In this document: positions 1-10,644 of the stretch, piece after piece
How the letters are laid out: every line of letters starts with the position of its first letter
How positions within the stretch are numbered: position 1 is the first letter of the stretch
NCBI GenBank assembly: GCA_036971475.1
Contig: JBAIZL010000001.1
Location: 103,131,850-103,195,849 of the forward strand
DNA length: 64,000 nucleotides
Origin: Prosapia bicincta
Lineage: Eukaryota > Arthropoda > Insecta > Hemiptera > Cercopidae
Direction: 5' to 3'
The notes under the pieces: generated by a model
The model's database searches: none
Seen by the model: the letters and a program-made list of their open reading frames with translations, nothing else
What the model was told of the DNA's origin: nothing
Translations under genes and position numbers: made by a program

Positions 1-140
1 GACATAACTATGAAGAAAACCACACAACACGTAAATAAAATCATAATTATAAACCCAGACCAAATTATCAACCCACACCAGTGAGCATATTAACTCGTCA
101 AACCGGAAACTCGTCACACAAAACAAATTGTATCAAATAA

Positions 141-1860
141 TAGGAAAGTCGATCAATAAAGAAAATGACAGTGATTCGATGTATCGGATCGAATACCAAA
201 CGTCGAATATATCGATGTCGGAACAGACGGGAAATAATTGTAACTTCGATTAAGATTGTGAAGAAACCCAAGAAGATGCTTTTAATAAATTTATCGAAGA
301 AGACAGTTTATAAGGATTTTCGGAGGAAAGCGAACAGGCACGTCATTTTTTATGACTTACGTCACTAAAGAGAAACTTTCCGTAATGCAACTTGAAAAGG
401 ACCCAATTGATTTTCCTTATGCTTAAGACCCAAGAACTATAAATTTGATTATCACATGAAGCACTAGATCATTTATTGAAAAATCGATTGGATTCAATAT
501 TTTCAAAAATACACTAAAATGAGAACAATTCGTATTAAGCTCAACACATGGTATGTAAAAGAAAATTGTAGATGCAAACTATACTAATTTTAGAAAAGAA
601 ATTTGAAAATTGTTATTTACTCGAATTTCATAAAAGCTTTGACTTGTTATTTAGACTCGATAATATAAGAGAATTGAAAATAATTTGGATTTTGTAAACG
701 ATAAATTAATATTTTTTGACAAAAAGGTCCCTATAATTTCTTTGAACAAAGAAGAACCAAACCTAAAAATTAATAATTATAATAATAATACAGGTGCTGA
801 CAAAAATAAAACTACATGCTATTCAAATAAAGCTGGAACTAAGAAATCAGTAATGGTAAAAATTCTTAATATGAGAAATAGAGAAGGAATATTACAATAT
901 AAAATACAAAACGGACTAGAAATACAGCAATATATAGTAAATGTTAAAAATGGAGTAAGTTATTGCTCAGTAGTCAATAATATAACTACTAATAAACGTT
1001 TAGAGATCAAAGCAACGAACGTAGAGCCGCTATGTGATTTTAAAATTTATAATCTAAACAGTAATCAAATAAGTGCTACAAATTTTAACATGTTAAATCA
1101 CAAACATACTAAATAGGACCTCATAAATATTAGAACAGATCATATGAACGACGAGGAGAAACGGGAAATATAAAAACTGATTTCTGAATACCTGATTTAA
1201 ACCACCAAGAAACTAATTGTTTGACATTTACCAATCAAGTTAAGCACATAATTAGGAAAAATAAAGTAACCCCTGTTTATACCAGAAGCTATAGATACCC
1301 ACAAAGTTAAGGAAAGGAAGTAGATAAACCGATTTAAGAAACGCTGACCCAAAAAACTGTTAACCCTCTTTCTCACCCTGGAATTCACCTGTGTTGGTCG
1401 TTCCAAAAAAAAACAGATTCTTCAAATAAACAAATGTTTAGATTAGTAATTGACTTTAGAGGATGCGAAAACTATCGAAGATAAATTTCCGCTTCCGAAC
1501 ATAACCGATATATTGGACAAACTAGAAAGATCACAATATTTTAGTACTTTTGCTCTTGCTTCAGGTTTTCACCAGGGGGAAATGCATCAATATTGATAAG
1601 ACACCCTTTTAAACGGAAACTGGCCACTACGTGTTTCTAAGGATGTCGTTTAGACTAAAGAGCAGCTCACCTACGTTCCAAAGGATAATAAACAATGAGG
1701 AATACAAAACGAGACGTGCTTAGTTTATCTTGATCACATCATCATATATTCAAAAAATTTGCAAGAATACCTGTTAACATTAATAGAAGTTTTTGATAGA
1801 CTAAGGTAAGTTCACCTTAAGGTACAATTTGGACAAAAAAAGAATTTTTGAGGGAGAAAG
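141..1860 (+). pseudogene. Ty3/gypsy gag-pol relic (gag end, protease region, RT start)
   Basis: Decayed retrotransposon readable only by changing frame. From 685 to 1116 one frame stays open for 143 codons without an ATG and resembles the protease-to-RT linker of gypsy-type elements. Near 1220-1400 the translation gives gypsy-like pre-RT phrases (a TNQVKH stretch, then SYRYPQ, then a PSFSPWNSPV-like stretch). At 1437-1460 RLVIDFR is visible. A shifted frame continues with KFPLPNITDILDKLE (about 1484-1530) and ASGFHQ (about 1559-1577), all RT palm and finger motifs of this superfamily. Stops and frame changes occur throughout, and nothing is recognisable past about 1860, so integrase and LTRs are missing. 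Upstream, 150-400 has acidic, broken gag-like translation. Family assignment is fairly secure; exact ends are not. Confidence 0.75.
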
Positions 1861-2390
1861 AGAAAGATAGATAGGCAGACAGACAGTCAGAAAGTCAGGG
1901 AGTTATTATTTGTTATATTTTCTGCTATATTTTTATTGTAAGCAATTTACTATCAGCAATATTATTTACTTAGAGATAAAAGCTTTGCACCACTTTCAAT
2001 TGTCTTGAAATCTAATTCCCAAGAAAGTATGTTGTAATGATTTTATAGTCTTTCATAATAACAGCTCTTTCCTGCTGGCAAGGTGGTCACTCAATAAGTA
2101 ATAGTGTTTATAGTAAAGTATTTCTAAACCAATTTAAATATAAATATATGTATTTATTTTACAAAATATTACGCATATAATCTACATTTATTATTATAAT
2201 AGGATATAAAACGTTTTGTGTACAAAATTTGTGACGCACACGTTTGCCGTTGCCAGATTTTAGTCTTTACTTTTTATAAAATATGTTTCATAAATTAAAA
2301 CTATTTCAGGAAGTAAATCTTCTTTATTTCTAAATTCTTATTTTATAGCTTTTAAAATTAAATTTCGGATTTATCCTCTTGAGTTCTGAA
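1861..2390. other. AT-rich spacer, no gene seen
   Basis: AT-rich DNA between the gypsy relic and the piggyBac relic. I see no coding potential, tRNA or clear repeat here. Confidence 0.6.
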
Positions 2391-4254
2391 GTACACAGAT
2401 GTGTACCTTTGTTTGTAACTCTCAATTTAATAAATGCAATACAATAACTATGTTGGGACTATTTGTACACGTCCGTGGACCTTTCTAGTTCACGTTTCGG
2501 TCAACAGTTGTGCTGCAGTAGTCAACAGATTGTGTTTGCATTCATTCTTGTTCTGAGAAACATAGGTTATGGCGGCGTCACGTGTCTTACAGTCTAGTAA
2601 GTGTAATCTATTTTACAATTATCTTTATTTTTATTAAATAATTTAGTTTTCTATTAGTTAAAACTATATTTTATCATACAGGCCTTTTGAAATTTTCAAA
2701 TATGTTACAGAATATTTACACGAGGCCTTTGTATTCGAAGTACACATACGTGTACTTTGTGTCTCAATACGTATAAAATACATTTTCAGGAATATCATGC
2801 AAGATTTTCATTTTTACTGTAAATCCGTTATTTGTATGAGTTAATTGTTTATTCTTCATATATATAATTGCGAAATACTATTTATTGTCTTATAAAATTA
2901 ACAATAAATGACAAATAACATTTCACCATTGTTCGTATTTTCAGATTTTTTAACAGAAGAGGATTTGCTTCAAGCCTTAGAAGATAGTGATCTGGAGTTA
3001 GATGATATCGATGAAGAAGACCCATCACAAGAAATATCTGTTATCCAGAATCAGCAATCCTATATTGCAGAGCAATATTCCCTTCCCAGATTTCCTTATT
3101 TACACTGGGAAGGGAACCATCAATAACGCATCCATGAAGGAATTTGGCCTTGGTGCTTCAGTTCTGAAATTGTTATGCGAATCAGTTCCTCGAAATTTAT
3201 CCTATGTTATTTACACCGGCAGGTTTTTTACGAGTGTTAAGTGTGCTGGCGCTCTTCTAGAAAGAAGCATATACTTGACAGGAACAGTAATGACTAATCG
3301 TACAGTAGGGGCATCAACTAAGATAGCAGATGATAAATCATTACGGCGAGGTGATTGTTCCCAAGTTGTACGTAGTGATGATAACGTTGGTGTCATAAAA
3401 TGGAAGGATAATAAAAGTGTTACTCTCCTTTCAACCTGTGTTGGCAGTGAACCAGTTGCTACATGTAAACGCTGGTCAAAAGAAGAGAAACAAAAAATTG
3501 ACGTAGTTCAACCAGCTATTGTGAAGATGTACAACTTGAATATGGGAGGGATCGACTTACATGATAGGCTCCTCTCATACTACAGAATTTACATTCGTAC
3601 TAGGAAATGGCCAATACGTGTGTTCAACCACTTTCTTGATGTAACCCTAATCAATTGTTGGCTGATGTATAGGAGACAATGTCAACAAAATGATGTTGCT
3701 AAAAAAGATCAATTTTCGCTGCTACAGTACAGATTACGGTTAGCTAGCATACTAATAACGTCATCCTCTGTAGGAAAGAGACAATGTGAAACTGAATCTG
3801 AAAAGAAAACGCGCCCTAACCTTTCAAAATACAGGAAAACTGTACCACAGGCTCTGCCAGAAGTAAAATATGACAATGTAGGGCATTTGCCTAAATTTAT
3901 AAGAGACAAGTTTTGCATCGAAATGTAGATTTCAGGGATGCAAGTAAAGATGCAGAGTAGTCTGTATCAAATGTAATGTATATCTTTGCATAAATAATAA
4001 TTGCTTTCAGAAATACCACACTTCTACGAGTTAAATTTATTTCAAAGTTAGCTGATGTTTTTATAATTTTATTTGTAAAATTTTATTAAAAATAATTTTT
4101 TCAATAATATAAATGTTTTAGGGTTGAAATATAAGTTATGCTATTATTTTTCTAATGTGTAATTGACTTTTCTAGACTGTAATAAATGGAAACATATAAT
4201 TGTATTTACTTCTTTATTTTTGTAGTTAAGACCCAAGGTGCACATATGTGTACC
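2391..4254. repeat. Three near-identical GTACAC..GTGTAC palindromes around the piggyBac relic
   Basis: A 16-bp palindromic motif of the form GTACACANNYGTGTAC occurs at 2391-2406, at 2740-2755, and as a close variant at 4237-4254. The first and last copies bracket the piggyBac coding relic and the middle one lies in its probable intron. A TTAA lies just before the last copy (4226-4229). They may be internal repeats of the transposon ends, but I could not define terminal inverted repeats with TTAA on both sides. Confidence 0.5.
2569..3928 (+). pseudogene. piggyBac-type (PGBD) transposase relic with intron and internal deletion
   Basis: A 28-bp first exon (2569-2596, beginning ATGGCGGCG) is followed by a GTAAGT donor. 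An acceptor TTTTCAG ends at 2944, after which the frame reads FLTEEDLLQALEDSD, the acidic N-terminus typical of piggyBac transposases. That frame stops at 3124-3126. A second frame takes over and stays open to 3928, carrying the C-terminal half: FTSVKCAGALL, TGTVMTNR, VGVIKWKDNKSV, then MGGIDLHDRLLSYYR and RKWPIRVFNHFLD. The middle of the catalytic region is absent, so an internal deletion near 3110 joined the two parts out of frame. The C-terminal cysteine-rich zinc domain is not seen. Intron structure is inferred from splice signals and restored frame. The copy is inactive. Confidence 0.85.
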
Positions 4255-4591
4255 ACTTATATTTCAAAAATGGGGTACATTTTTGGAAAAAAAATTACAT
4301 GGAAAACTTTCAATAACAAATACAAACATAATTACAAAATTTTAAAACAATCCATCAAGAACTTTGTTGCCGGAACTATTATTATTGCCGGAAATTATTA
4401 TAGTAAGGTATTAACTTCGAATTTTTAAAATGTTTTTAAAGTGTACATTACTTAAAAATGTGTCGCACATTTAAGAGACTCACATCTTTCTCAAGAATAG
4501 TGTACGTCGATAAAGGAAGCTAATAAGCATAGAAGTGCACAAGTTTATGGGTAACGGAATTATATGTGTATATCTTACTTATAATTTACTA

Positions 4592-4643
<52 letters not shown>

Positions 4644-6649
4644 TATCTGCCTTTTAAAAATTTTATTTGATACCACCATTACCAATTGTTTGTTGTTCGT
4701 TGTATTCCATTATTTCAAATCTTATTAAAAGAATAAGATTTTCCGTAACGTTACCAATGTTTTAAAAGTACGACACGTCTAATAACTGTTTGTGTGCGAA
4801 AGAAATTCTTCAAATTGTCTGTACTAAAATGTATTTATTTAAAAAAACATCCAAAAAGATATTTTCGATAAACTCATTTCTTTTATTTAAAGTCGCCATG
4901 GGATTCTTTTATGAATATAAAAATAGGCTAGATATGAATTAAAACTAAACTTGAGTTTTAGTTATGATAAATAAAACAAACAACTTTTATTATTAAAGAA
5001 AAAGCTTTCGTAATGTTCCTTCTATATTAAAATGTTTTTTTGTCATTCTCGTAAATTATACTTTTTTGCATCTACTCAAAGTTATTCAATTTATATTCAC
5101 GTAGAAAGATAATAAATAATGATTATATTCAACAAACGTTTCAAAACATACTTTGAGATTTTTCATTACGTATGGTGTGTGTTGCTCCTTCCCATTATCA
5201 GCAATTGCAAACTAATTAAGCCTAATACGAGGTACAATTTAAAATTTAGAACAAATGTAACAAAAGTTTTATATATTCAAAAATCTTAAGCTTTTCTTTA
5301 CAGTTCAAATGTTTTGAAAAATAATTGTCATTTCGTTTGGCCAAAATATAAATTATTACTAAAATTGATAAAATAGGGTAACTGTAACGGGTCATGAATA
5401 TAAACTCAAGTGTTATAAAGGTCTCATCCTATTAAGGAATAGAGTGAGCAGACTTATAACTCCCTAGGTACTTATTTTCACAAGGATGAGTCGACCAAGG
5501 TTCTGACAAAATATACAAAAGTTATTTGAGGCTACCCAGAATCAGTCCATTACGTTTAGTTTAGTAGTCATGTCATCTAGACCAATTAGCCCTCAGACTA
5601 AATAAAATAGATATTAATAAAATGATAAAATCAAATTTATCTTATAGGCACTTTTAAACAAAAAATGGAAATTATTTTTAGTGAATAAAAGTTCCAGATG
5701 TGTAACAATTATTTAGGCATATATAACTTACAGAGGCTGATATAGAAATAAATTGATAAAGCAATAAAAAAAGTTTTTTGTTTTAGTAGGTTTTTTAAAC
5801 AATCTTTTTAATTAACAATTCCTGTAAGTTATGAGAATGCAAAATTACAATGTGATTTATTTTAGTTGCATGTACGATAAAAATTATTATTCATAAATAT
5901 TTGTTTTTTATGTTTTAAAAATGAATTAATTTCAATCTATTTCTATTTACAGAAACTAAAACGTTATAATAAATTTGTTTTCCGCCTAAAACAAGTAAAC
6001 ACAGAATGATTAAACTGTCACTGTCAAGCAATTTTTTTTATTAATTTGCCTCTCGTTGTAGGAGGTTGCGGAAAAGGTTAAAAATTTCATTTTATCCGCA
6101 AGTCCTCAGAAATGACATCTTAATCCGGTTAACGTAAATGCAAATGGCGTGGGAAGTACCCCCTAATCAGGCGGTTTGAGACAGGTCTTAAGGAAACAGT
6201 GTCCTTGATAACAGATATTATTTTCTTATAAACCCACTCTTTGGGACGACTTAATAAAACAGTTGTTTACACTTCTTGTGTGGATTCAAAATAGGGATAT
6301 CACACTGTGTATTGGCATGCTGGATACCGGGTTTCGTCAACGTACTAGGCCCTAACGTATCTCAAATACCTTAATTAATTTGGTTTGTCGTCGAATGTAA
6401 CATAAGAACTAAAATATAAATAATCATTATGATATAATACATACCATATTTACAACGTATTACGGAAGTTTCAATCACCTGTTTACTTATATCCAACGAG
6501 CACGGCCTATTTTGTTGATAGATTATAACTAATTGTATTATTCTTAGTAAAAGAAATAAGATGTTTTAAAGCTTATAAGTTTCCCTACTGCAAACATTAT
6601 ACGTATAATGTACGTATAAACTATATAACTCAATGATCATTCATGTACC
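3929..6649. other. Non-coding AT-rich stretch
   Basis: No gene, RNA or transposon motif recognised. It includes a TA microsatellite at about 4594-4639. Short open frames here have no recognisable domains. Confidence 0.6.
4594..4639. repeat. (TA)n microsatellite
   Basis: Uninterrupted AT dinucleotides over about 46 bp. Confidence 0.95.
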
Positions 6650-7125
6650 TACTAGAAGAACTGAAAACCATTCTGACAGTCATGAAACTTTCCAGTGTAT
6701 TGTGGCATGCTAGATATAAAACTTTCAAGTGAATTGGGGTCTGCAAAATATGAATATTTCTAGTGGATTTGGCCAGCCAGATATTACACTTTCTATAGGA
6801 TTGTGGCCTGTCAGACATAAAACCTTCTAGTGTATTGTAGCCTGCCAGATATACAATTTTCTAGTGGATTGTGGCCTGCCAGACATGAAACGTTCCAATG
6901 TATTGTGGCATGTCAGATATAAAACTTTCGAGTGAATTGGAGCCTGCTAAATATGAAACGTTCTAGTGGATTCGGCCAGCCAGATATTACACTTTCTATT
7001 GTATTGTGGCCTGTCAGACATAAAACTTTCTAGTGTATTGTGGCCTGCGAGATATACAACTTTCTATTCGATTGCGGCCTGCCAGATATACAACTTTCAA
7101 TTGGATTTGGCCTGCCTGATATGAT
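6650..7125. repeat. ~40-bp minisatellite with ~203-bp higher-order unit
   Basis: About eleven copies of a ~40-bp unit with the core TTCTAGTGTATTGTGGCCTG followed by a CCAGATATAAAACT-like segment. Variants repeat in the same order: a GGCATGC-type unit, a GTGAATTGG-type unit, a TTTGGCCAGCC-type unit and two plain units make up a five-unit block. That block starts at 6684 and again at 6887, giving a higher-order period of about 203 bp. Confidence 0.9.
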
Positions 7126-7205
7126 AGCCTAACTTATTATCTCTAGTGCATAATAATATGTCCGGCATAGGACTAAACAATTATGGCCGGGAGGTTTTGC
7201 GGTTC

Positions 7206-7209
7206 CCTC

Positions 7210-7268
<59 letters not shown>

Positions 7269-7272
7269 TATT

Positions 7273-7348
<76 letters not shown>
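7206..7348. repeat. (TA)n microsatellite, Polinton target
   Basis: Long TA run with a few TACATATATATTTACA interruptions. It continues directly into the left end of the Polinton. The 6 bp next to the element are TATATA. Confidence 0.95.
7343..7348. repeat. Left target-site duplication of the Polinton (TATATA)
   Basis: TATATA directly precedes the AG-starting terminal repeat and equals the six bases after the right end at 26458-26463. Six-bp duplications are the Polinton norm. The TA-repeat context means the match could be partly fortuitous. Confidence 0.75.
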
Positions 7349-7350
<2 letters not shown>

Positions 7351-8162
7351 TAGATGTCAAAATCGGACTTTCGCCACAAACAGGTGGTTTTGATGAAAAT
7401 ACGTTAATTTCCGTTAAAAACGGTTACGAGAGGTACTAGGGGTTGGTTTCTGAGATAATTGGAGCGTAACGTGAATGGGAGGAGGTATTAAATGTGCGCG
7501 CTTGTGCGCGCTTGTGCGCGCTTGTGTAGGTGACAGGTGTTTTTTTTAGAAATACGTTAATTTCCGTTAAAGACCGTTACGTGAGGTACTAGGGGTTGGT
7601 TGCTGAGATAATTGGAGCATAACGTGAATGTAGTTGTGTCGGAGAAGGTAATAAATGTGCGCGCTTGTGCGTTTGTGTATATGCGTGGACATGTGCGTGT
7701 TCGCTATTGTGTGACGTAATTAAAAACATGTTCGGACATGTTGGGGGGTAATGTAAAAACCGTTGGTTACCTAGAGAATGACGTAATTTTGGCATGTGTT
7801 TTTTGTGAAGGAACGTGTGTATTATATCAAGTACCCAGTTCGTTGCTGACCTATATTTTTACTATAACGTCGCGTGTGTACGGTTGAAGTATTTTTAAAA
7901 ACCGTTGAAATCCGTTACGAGGTTTATTTTCGCGATAAATGTGTCAGTCGCAAAGACTGAACGGTGATATCTCTGTTTGTTCTCCAGATCTTTACTGGTT
8001 AAAAAATGTAAAAGCATGTTAATTTATTAAGATAGGTTCCGCGCTCGTGAGCTTGTGTGTGTGTGTGTGTACATATCATTGTGCTAGCGCTTGTTTCTCC
8101 AACTCTGTGTTTGTTGTAACAGGTATTTGGCCTGAATAAATTGTTTTTAAAAACCTACCTCT
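7349..8162 (+). repeat. Left terminal inverted repeat
   Basis: Pairs with 25653-26457 in inverted orientation. It contains two direct copies of a ~153-bp module (AATACGTTAA at about 7398 and at 7551), GCGCGCTTGTG runs and a GT run. The ends start with AG, as in other Polintons. Confidence 0.95.
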
Positions 8163-8400
8163 GTTTCGAGTTATTTAACTGCCGTAGTTATAAACATGTT
8201 CGGACCATTGAAAAGCGTTTTTAAAACTTTACCTGCGCGCTTGTGCGTTTGTGTGCGCGCTTGTGCGTTTGTGTGTACGTGCGAGTGCTCACGATTGTGT
8301 GACGTAATTAAAAACATGTTCGGACATGTTGGGGGTTCAATGTAAAACGTCATTGGGAACTTGTATAGATGATGACGACGACATACTTGTGTTATAGTTG
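8163..8400. repeat. Partial extra copy of a left-TIR segment
   Basis: Just inside the left TIR, 8190-8345 repeats part of 7640-7755 (the GCGCGCTTGTGCGTTTGTG run, then the segment from GTGTGACGTAATT through ATGTTCGGACATGTTGGG). It has no counterpart in the same position at the right end, so it arose after or independently of the TIR. Confidence 0.8.
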
Positions 8401-8455
8401 TGGGATAAGTAGTTGGTTAGTTGGTCAAGGTCATATGAAGATGTTTTTAAAAAGA

Positions 8456-8479
8456 GTCGCAAGCAGAAGTGCTTGCGAC
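8456..8479. other. Perfect 10-bp stem-loop inside left TIR
   Basis: GTCGCAAGCA at 8456-8465, tetraloop GAAG, then TGCTTGCGAC at 8470-8479: a fully paired 10-bp stem. It lies about 125 bp downstream of the last minus-strand gene and is followed on the plus side by T-rich DNA. It may form at a transcript 3' end; the function is unknown. Confidence 0.7.
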
Positions 8480-8604
8480 ATTATTATTAATTTTTGTATT
8501 TATTTATTTTATTTATTTTTTTTTTTTACACAAATACAATAGCATCTTATAATTAAATCGCTATATTATAACAAAAAAACAATTTTTTTTTTAGACTAAT
8601 ACAG

Positions 8605-8949
8605 CTACTGATGCAAAGTCAGTTCGGTGGACCCACATCCGGACGGTCCGTTGGAGACTATGTGAAATTCGCCGGCACCCACCTCATCCAAATCCATGTT
8701 CGCCAACAGCGTGATAAAGCGTCTAGGTAGGAATATCTGGAATTTCGGGTCTTCTCCTTCCTTGTATGGGAAACCTCCGAGCGCTGCAACAACTGCTTCC
8801 CCGTAGGTAGTGTCGACTTTTCTGAGGTAGTGCACCGAATACTTTTTACCTTCCTTCAGTTCTGAACATTTCTTTATGGGCAACCCGTCAGCTTTAGACT
8901 TTGAGTTGAACTGTTGAATTATTGACTGTAAAGTTTCTTCGCGGTTCAT
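8605..8949 (-). CDS. Conserved Polinton-associated small protein, function unknown
   Basis: 114 codons from the ATG at 8949; a longer reading from a TTG at 8997 is possible but less likely. The middle reads KKCSELKEGKKYSVHYLRKV followed by a YGEAVVAAL stretch, and later IFLPRRF. This pattern resembles small proteins I recall beside insect Polintons, with a compact beta-rich, OB-fold-like character, but I cannot name a function. It ends with a polar Gly/Ser-rich tail. The ORF is intact, unlike most neighbours. A TATATAA lies about 85 bp upstream at 9034-9040, preceded on the coding strand by a G-tract. It is the last gene before the left TIR. Confidence 0.7.
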   Translation of the reverse strand: MNREETLQSIIQQFNSKSKADGLPIKKCSELKEGKKYSVHYLRKVDTTYGEAVVAALGGFPYKEGEDPKFQIFLPRRFITLLANMDLDEVGAGEFHIVSNGPSGCGSTELTLHQ

Positions 8950-9031
8950 AGTTACGGAGGAGAAGTAACTGTATCGTGTAGCTCTGCCTGAGGTCAATAA
9001 GGAAATGATGTCTAACCACCGCTATCGTTGG

Positions 9032-9057
9032 TTTATATAATGCGTTTCCCCCTCCCT
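9032..9057 (-). promoter_or_regulatory. G-tract plus TATATAA promoter candidate
   Basis: On the minus strand GGGAGGGGG stands about 10 bp before TATATAA, about 85 bp upstream of the ATG at 8949. The same arrangement precedes the gene at 10500 (10599-10623) and, more loosely, the polymerase gene. Confidence 0.5.
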
Positions 9058-9068
9058 TATTATTGTAC

Positions 9069-9542
9069 TCATAGTCTTAAGACTGTTGCGACTATCGCAC
9101 GTAGAAGCGCGCAATTCGTTTCTTTGTGTTGCGGGTCTATAACGCTTTTACAAATGTTCTGGATTCCTCACAGGAAGGTCCATTCTCTTGAGGAACCGAT
9201 ATTGATAACTTCAGCAGAAGTGAAACCACGAATCCATTTCGCCTTTTCGTCACCCGTTGTAAATATCAGATCGAACTGTTTCACGTAGTGTAACATAACG
9301 TTACGAAGCTCTACGTAATCGGTGAACCCTTCCTCTCACGATATGTGATGATAATTCTTACTCAACCAATTGTTGGTTTTCTTGTATTTATTGCTCAAGG
9401 TAGAGTATTCGAAAGGCGGTTTAAACAGGAACGTGTAGGTAGCGTTTGTTTGTAGGTCCAATAATACGAGTTCCTTCACTATAAACGCGTTACACTCTCC
9501 TTTAAAACATTGCATCTCTAACACGCAAGCAGATCGTTCCAT
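9069..9542 (-). pseudogene. Conserved insect/Polinton protein with internal stops, possibly exonuclease-like
   Basis: Starts at the ATG at 9542. The first 68 codons include CFKGECNAFIVKELVLLD, FKPPFEY and NNWLSKNYHHI, a pattern I associate with a conserved family found next to insect mobile elements. An in-frame TGA follows at about 9336. The same frame then continues with clear coding sequence (EGFTDYVELRNVMLHY, TTGDEKAKWIRG) until a second TGA near 9178, and a further stretch with CALLRA reaches a stop at 9069. The first stop sits where this family usually has tryptophan (from memory). An exonuclease-like fold is only a guess. Confidence 0.6.
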
Positions 9543-9562
9543 TATTTGTTTTTCCTTGTCCT

Positions 9563-10500
9563 CTATTCTCTAAAACGTCCGGACGCAGACTGCAAATAAT
9601 TCTCGATCCTTGTCGCCTTTTGTACCTCTTCCTGCTTAGGAAGAATGCTCGTAACGTTCTCATCTTCCCCCGACGTTATCGGTTCAACGTTCTTGATATC
9701 TTCCTCCTCGTCTTCGACGCTCGTTTCGTGATCCAGCATAAGCAACAGCTGTCTATTGAGTTCAACCTCTTGTGGCAACCGGTTGTATATGCTATAATCA
9801 ATGTACCCGTACTCTGGTGGCTCACCAATCCCACCTTTTAAACAAGCCTCTACATAGTCTCTAATACTTTCCTCAGACGACTTCAACTGTTCCAAGTACC
9901 TTTCAACGGCAGGAACCACACCATTTAGTACGTAAAATTCTCTAGGCGTCAACATAACCTTTGCCCGTTCCGATGATAATCTTTAATACGAACGTAGTGT
10001 TTACCGTATATCTTTACGGTGTCAACTTCGATATCTGTTCCGGGTAATATCAAACGTGTCTTCTTTCCGCTTTCTCGACAGGCTAGGAAGGTTTCAAAAA
10101 CGTTCAAGTAGCCGACAAACGTCTTGAACGAATCCGCTGTAAACAATATGTATCTTTTGGAGTGGTTGATGAGCACTCCTGGCGAAAGAGACAGAGACTC
10201 AAAAACCCCTACTGTCACGTTCTTTCCCATGCACGCAGTTAGTGGGTACAAAGCACGGAGATAGGCACCGATAAACATATCGCTTATGTCGTCTTCAAGA
10301 TCGTCTTCCCTGTTCCTTTTCATTTCCGTTAGACGTATTGCGTTGTTATAGAACGAGGTTCGAGCGTTGTCAACGTCTTTAAACTCTGGTATTTCTACAC
10401 GAGTTTCTTTTGAATTTTCATTAGGAACCGTATCATCCACGTTTTCGTCTAACTTAACACCACCCGCTAAAGGTGCATCCCTCTCACTACATGTGCTCAT
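9563..10500 (-). pseudogene. Unknown Polinton gene split by a frameshift
   Basis: Two minus-strand frames overlap by 7 bp: 10500-9949 (183 codons, ATG) and 9955-9563 (130 codons, internal ATG). The first has an acidic lead, then FIGAYLRALYPLTACMGK, VTVGVFESLSLSPGVLINH and IYGKHYVRIKD. The second begins MLTPREFYVLNGVVPAVERY and ends acidic. Read through the overlap with one frame change near 9980, the two halves look like one ~310-aa protein, as I recall for insect Polintons. A genuine two-gene overlap cannot be excluded. No catalytic motif is visible. A G-tract/TATATAA candidate lies about 100 bp upstream. Confidence 0.6.
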
Positions 10501-10598
10501 TATGTGCGTTCAAGGTCCTTTCTAACTATGAATGTCTGGAAAGTGTTCTTGACTGGCCGAGATCAAAGTTTTAAATGAAAACAACTCCATCCGACTTT

Positions 10599-10623
10599 CT
10601 TATATACATCGCCACCCCCTCCC
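10599..10623 (-). promoter_or_regulatory. G-tract plus TATATAAG promoter candidate
   Basis: Minus strand reads GGGAGGGGGTGGCGATG then TATATAAG, about 100 bp upstream of the ATG at 10500 and just after the MCP stop. It matches the arrangement at 9032-9057. Confidence 0.5.
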
Positions 10624-10644
10624 ACTGATCAAAACAAAAAACCT

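Noticed and set aside
165..368. 67-codon ORF near the left edge
   Set aside because: Out of frame with the gypsy-like reading of the same DNA.
7146..7349. Tyr/Ile repeat ORF
   Set aside because: Translation of the TA microsatellite.
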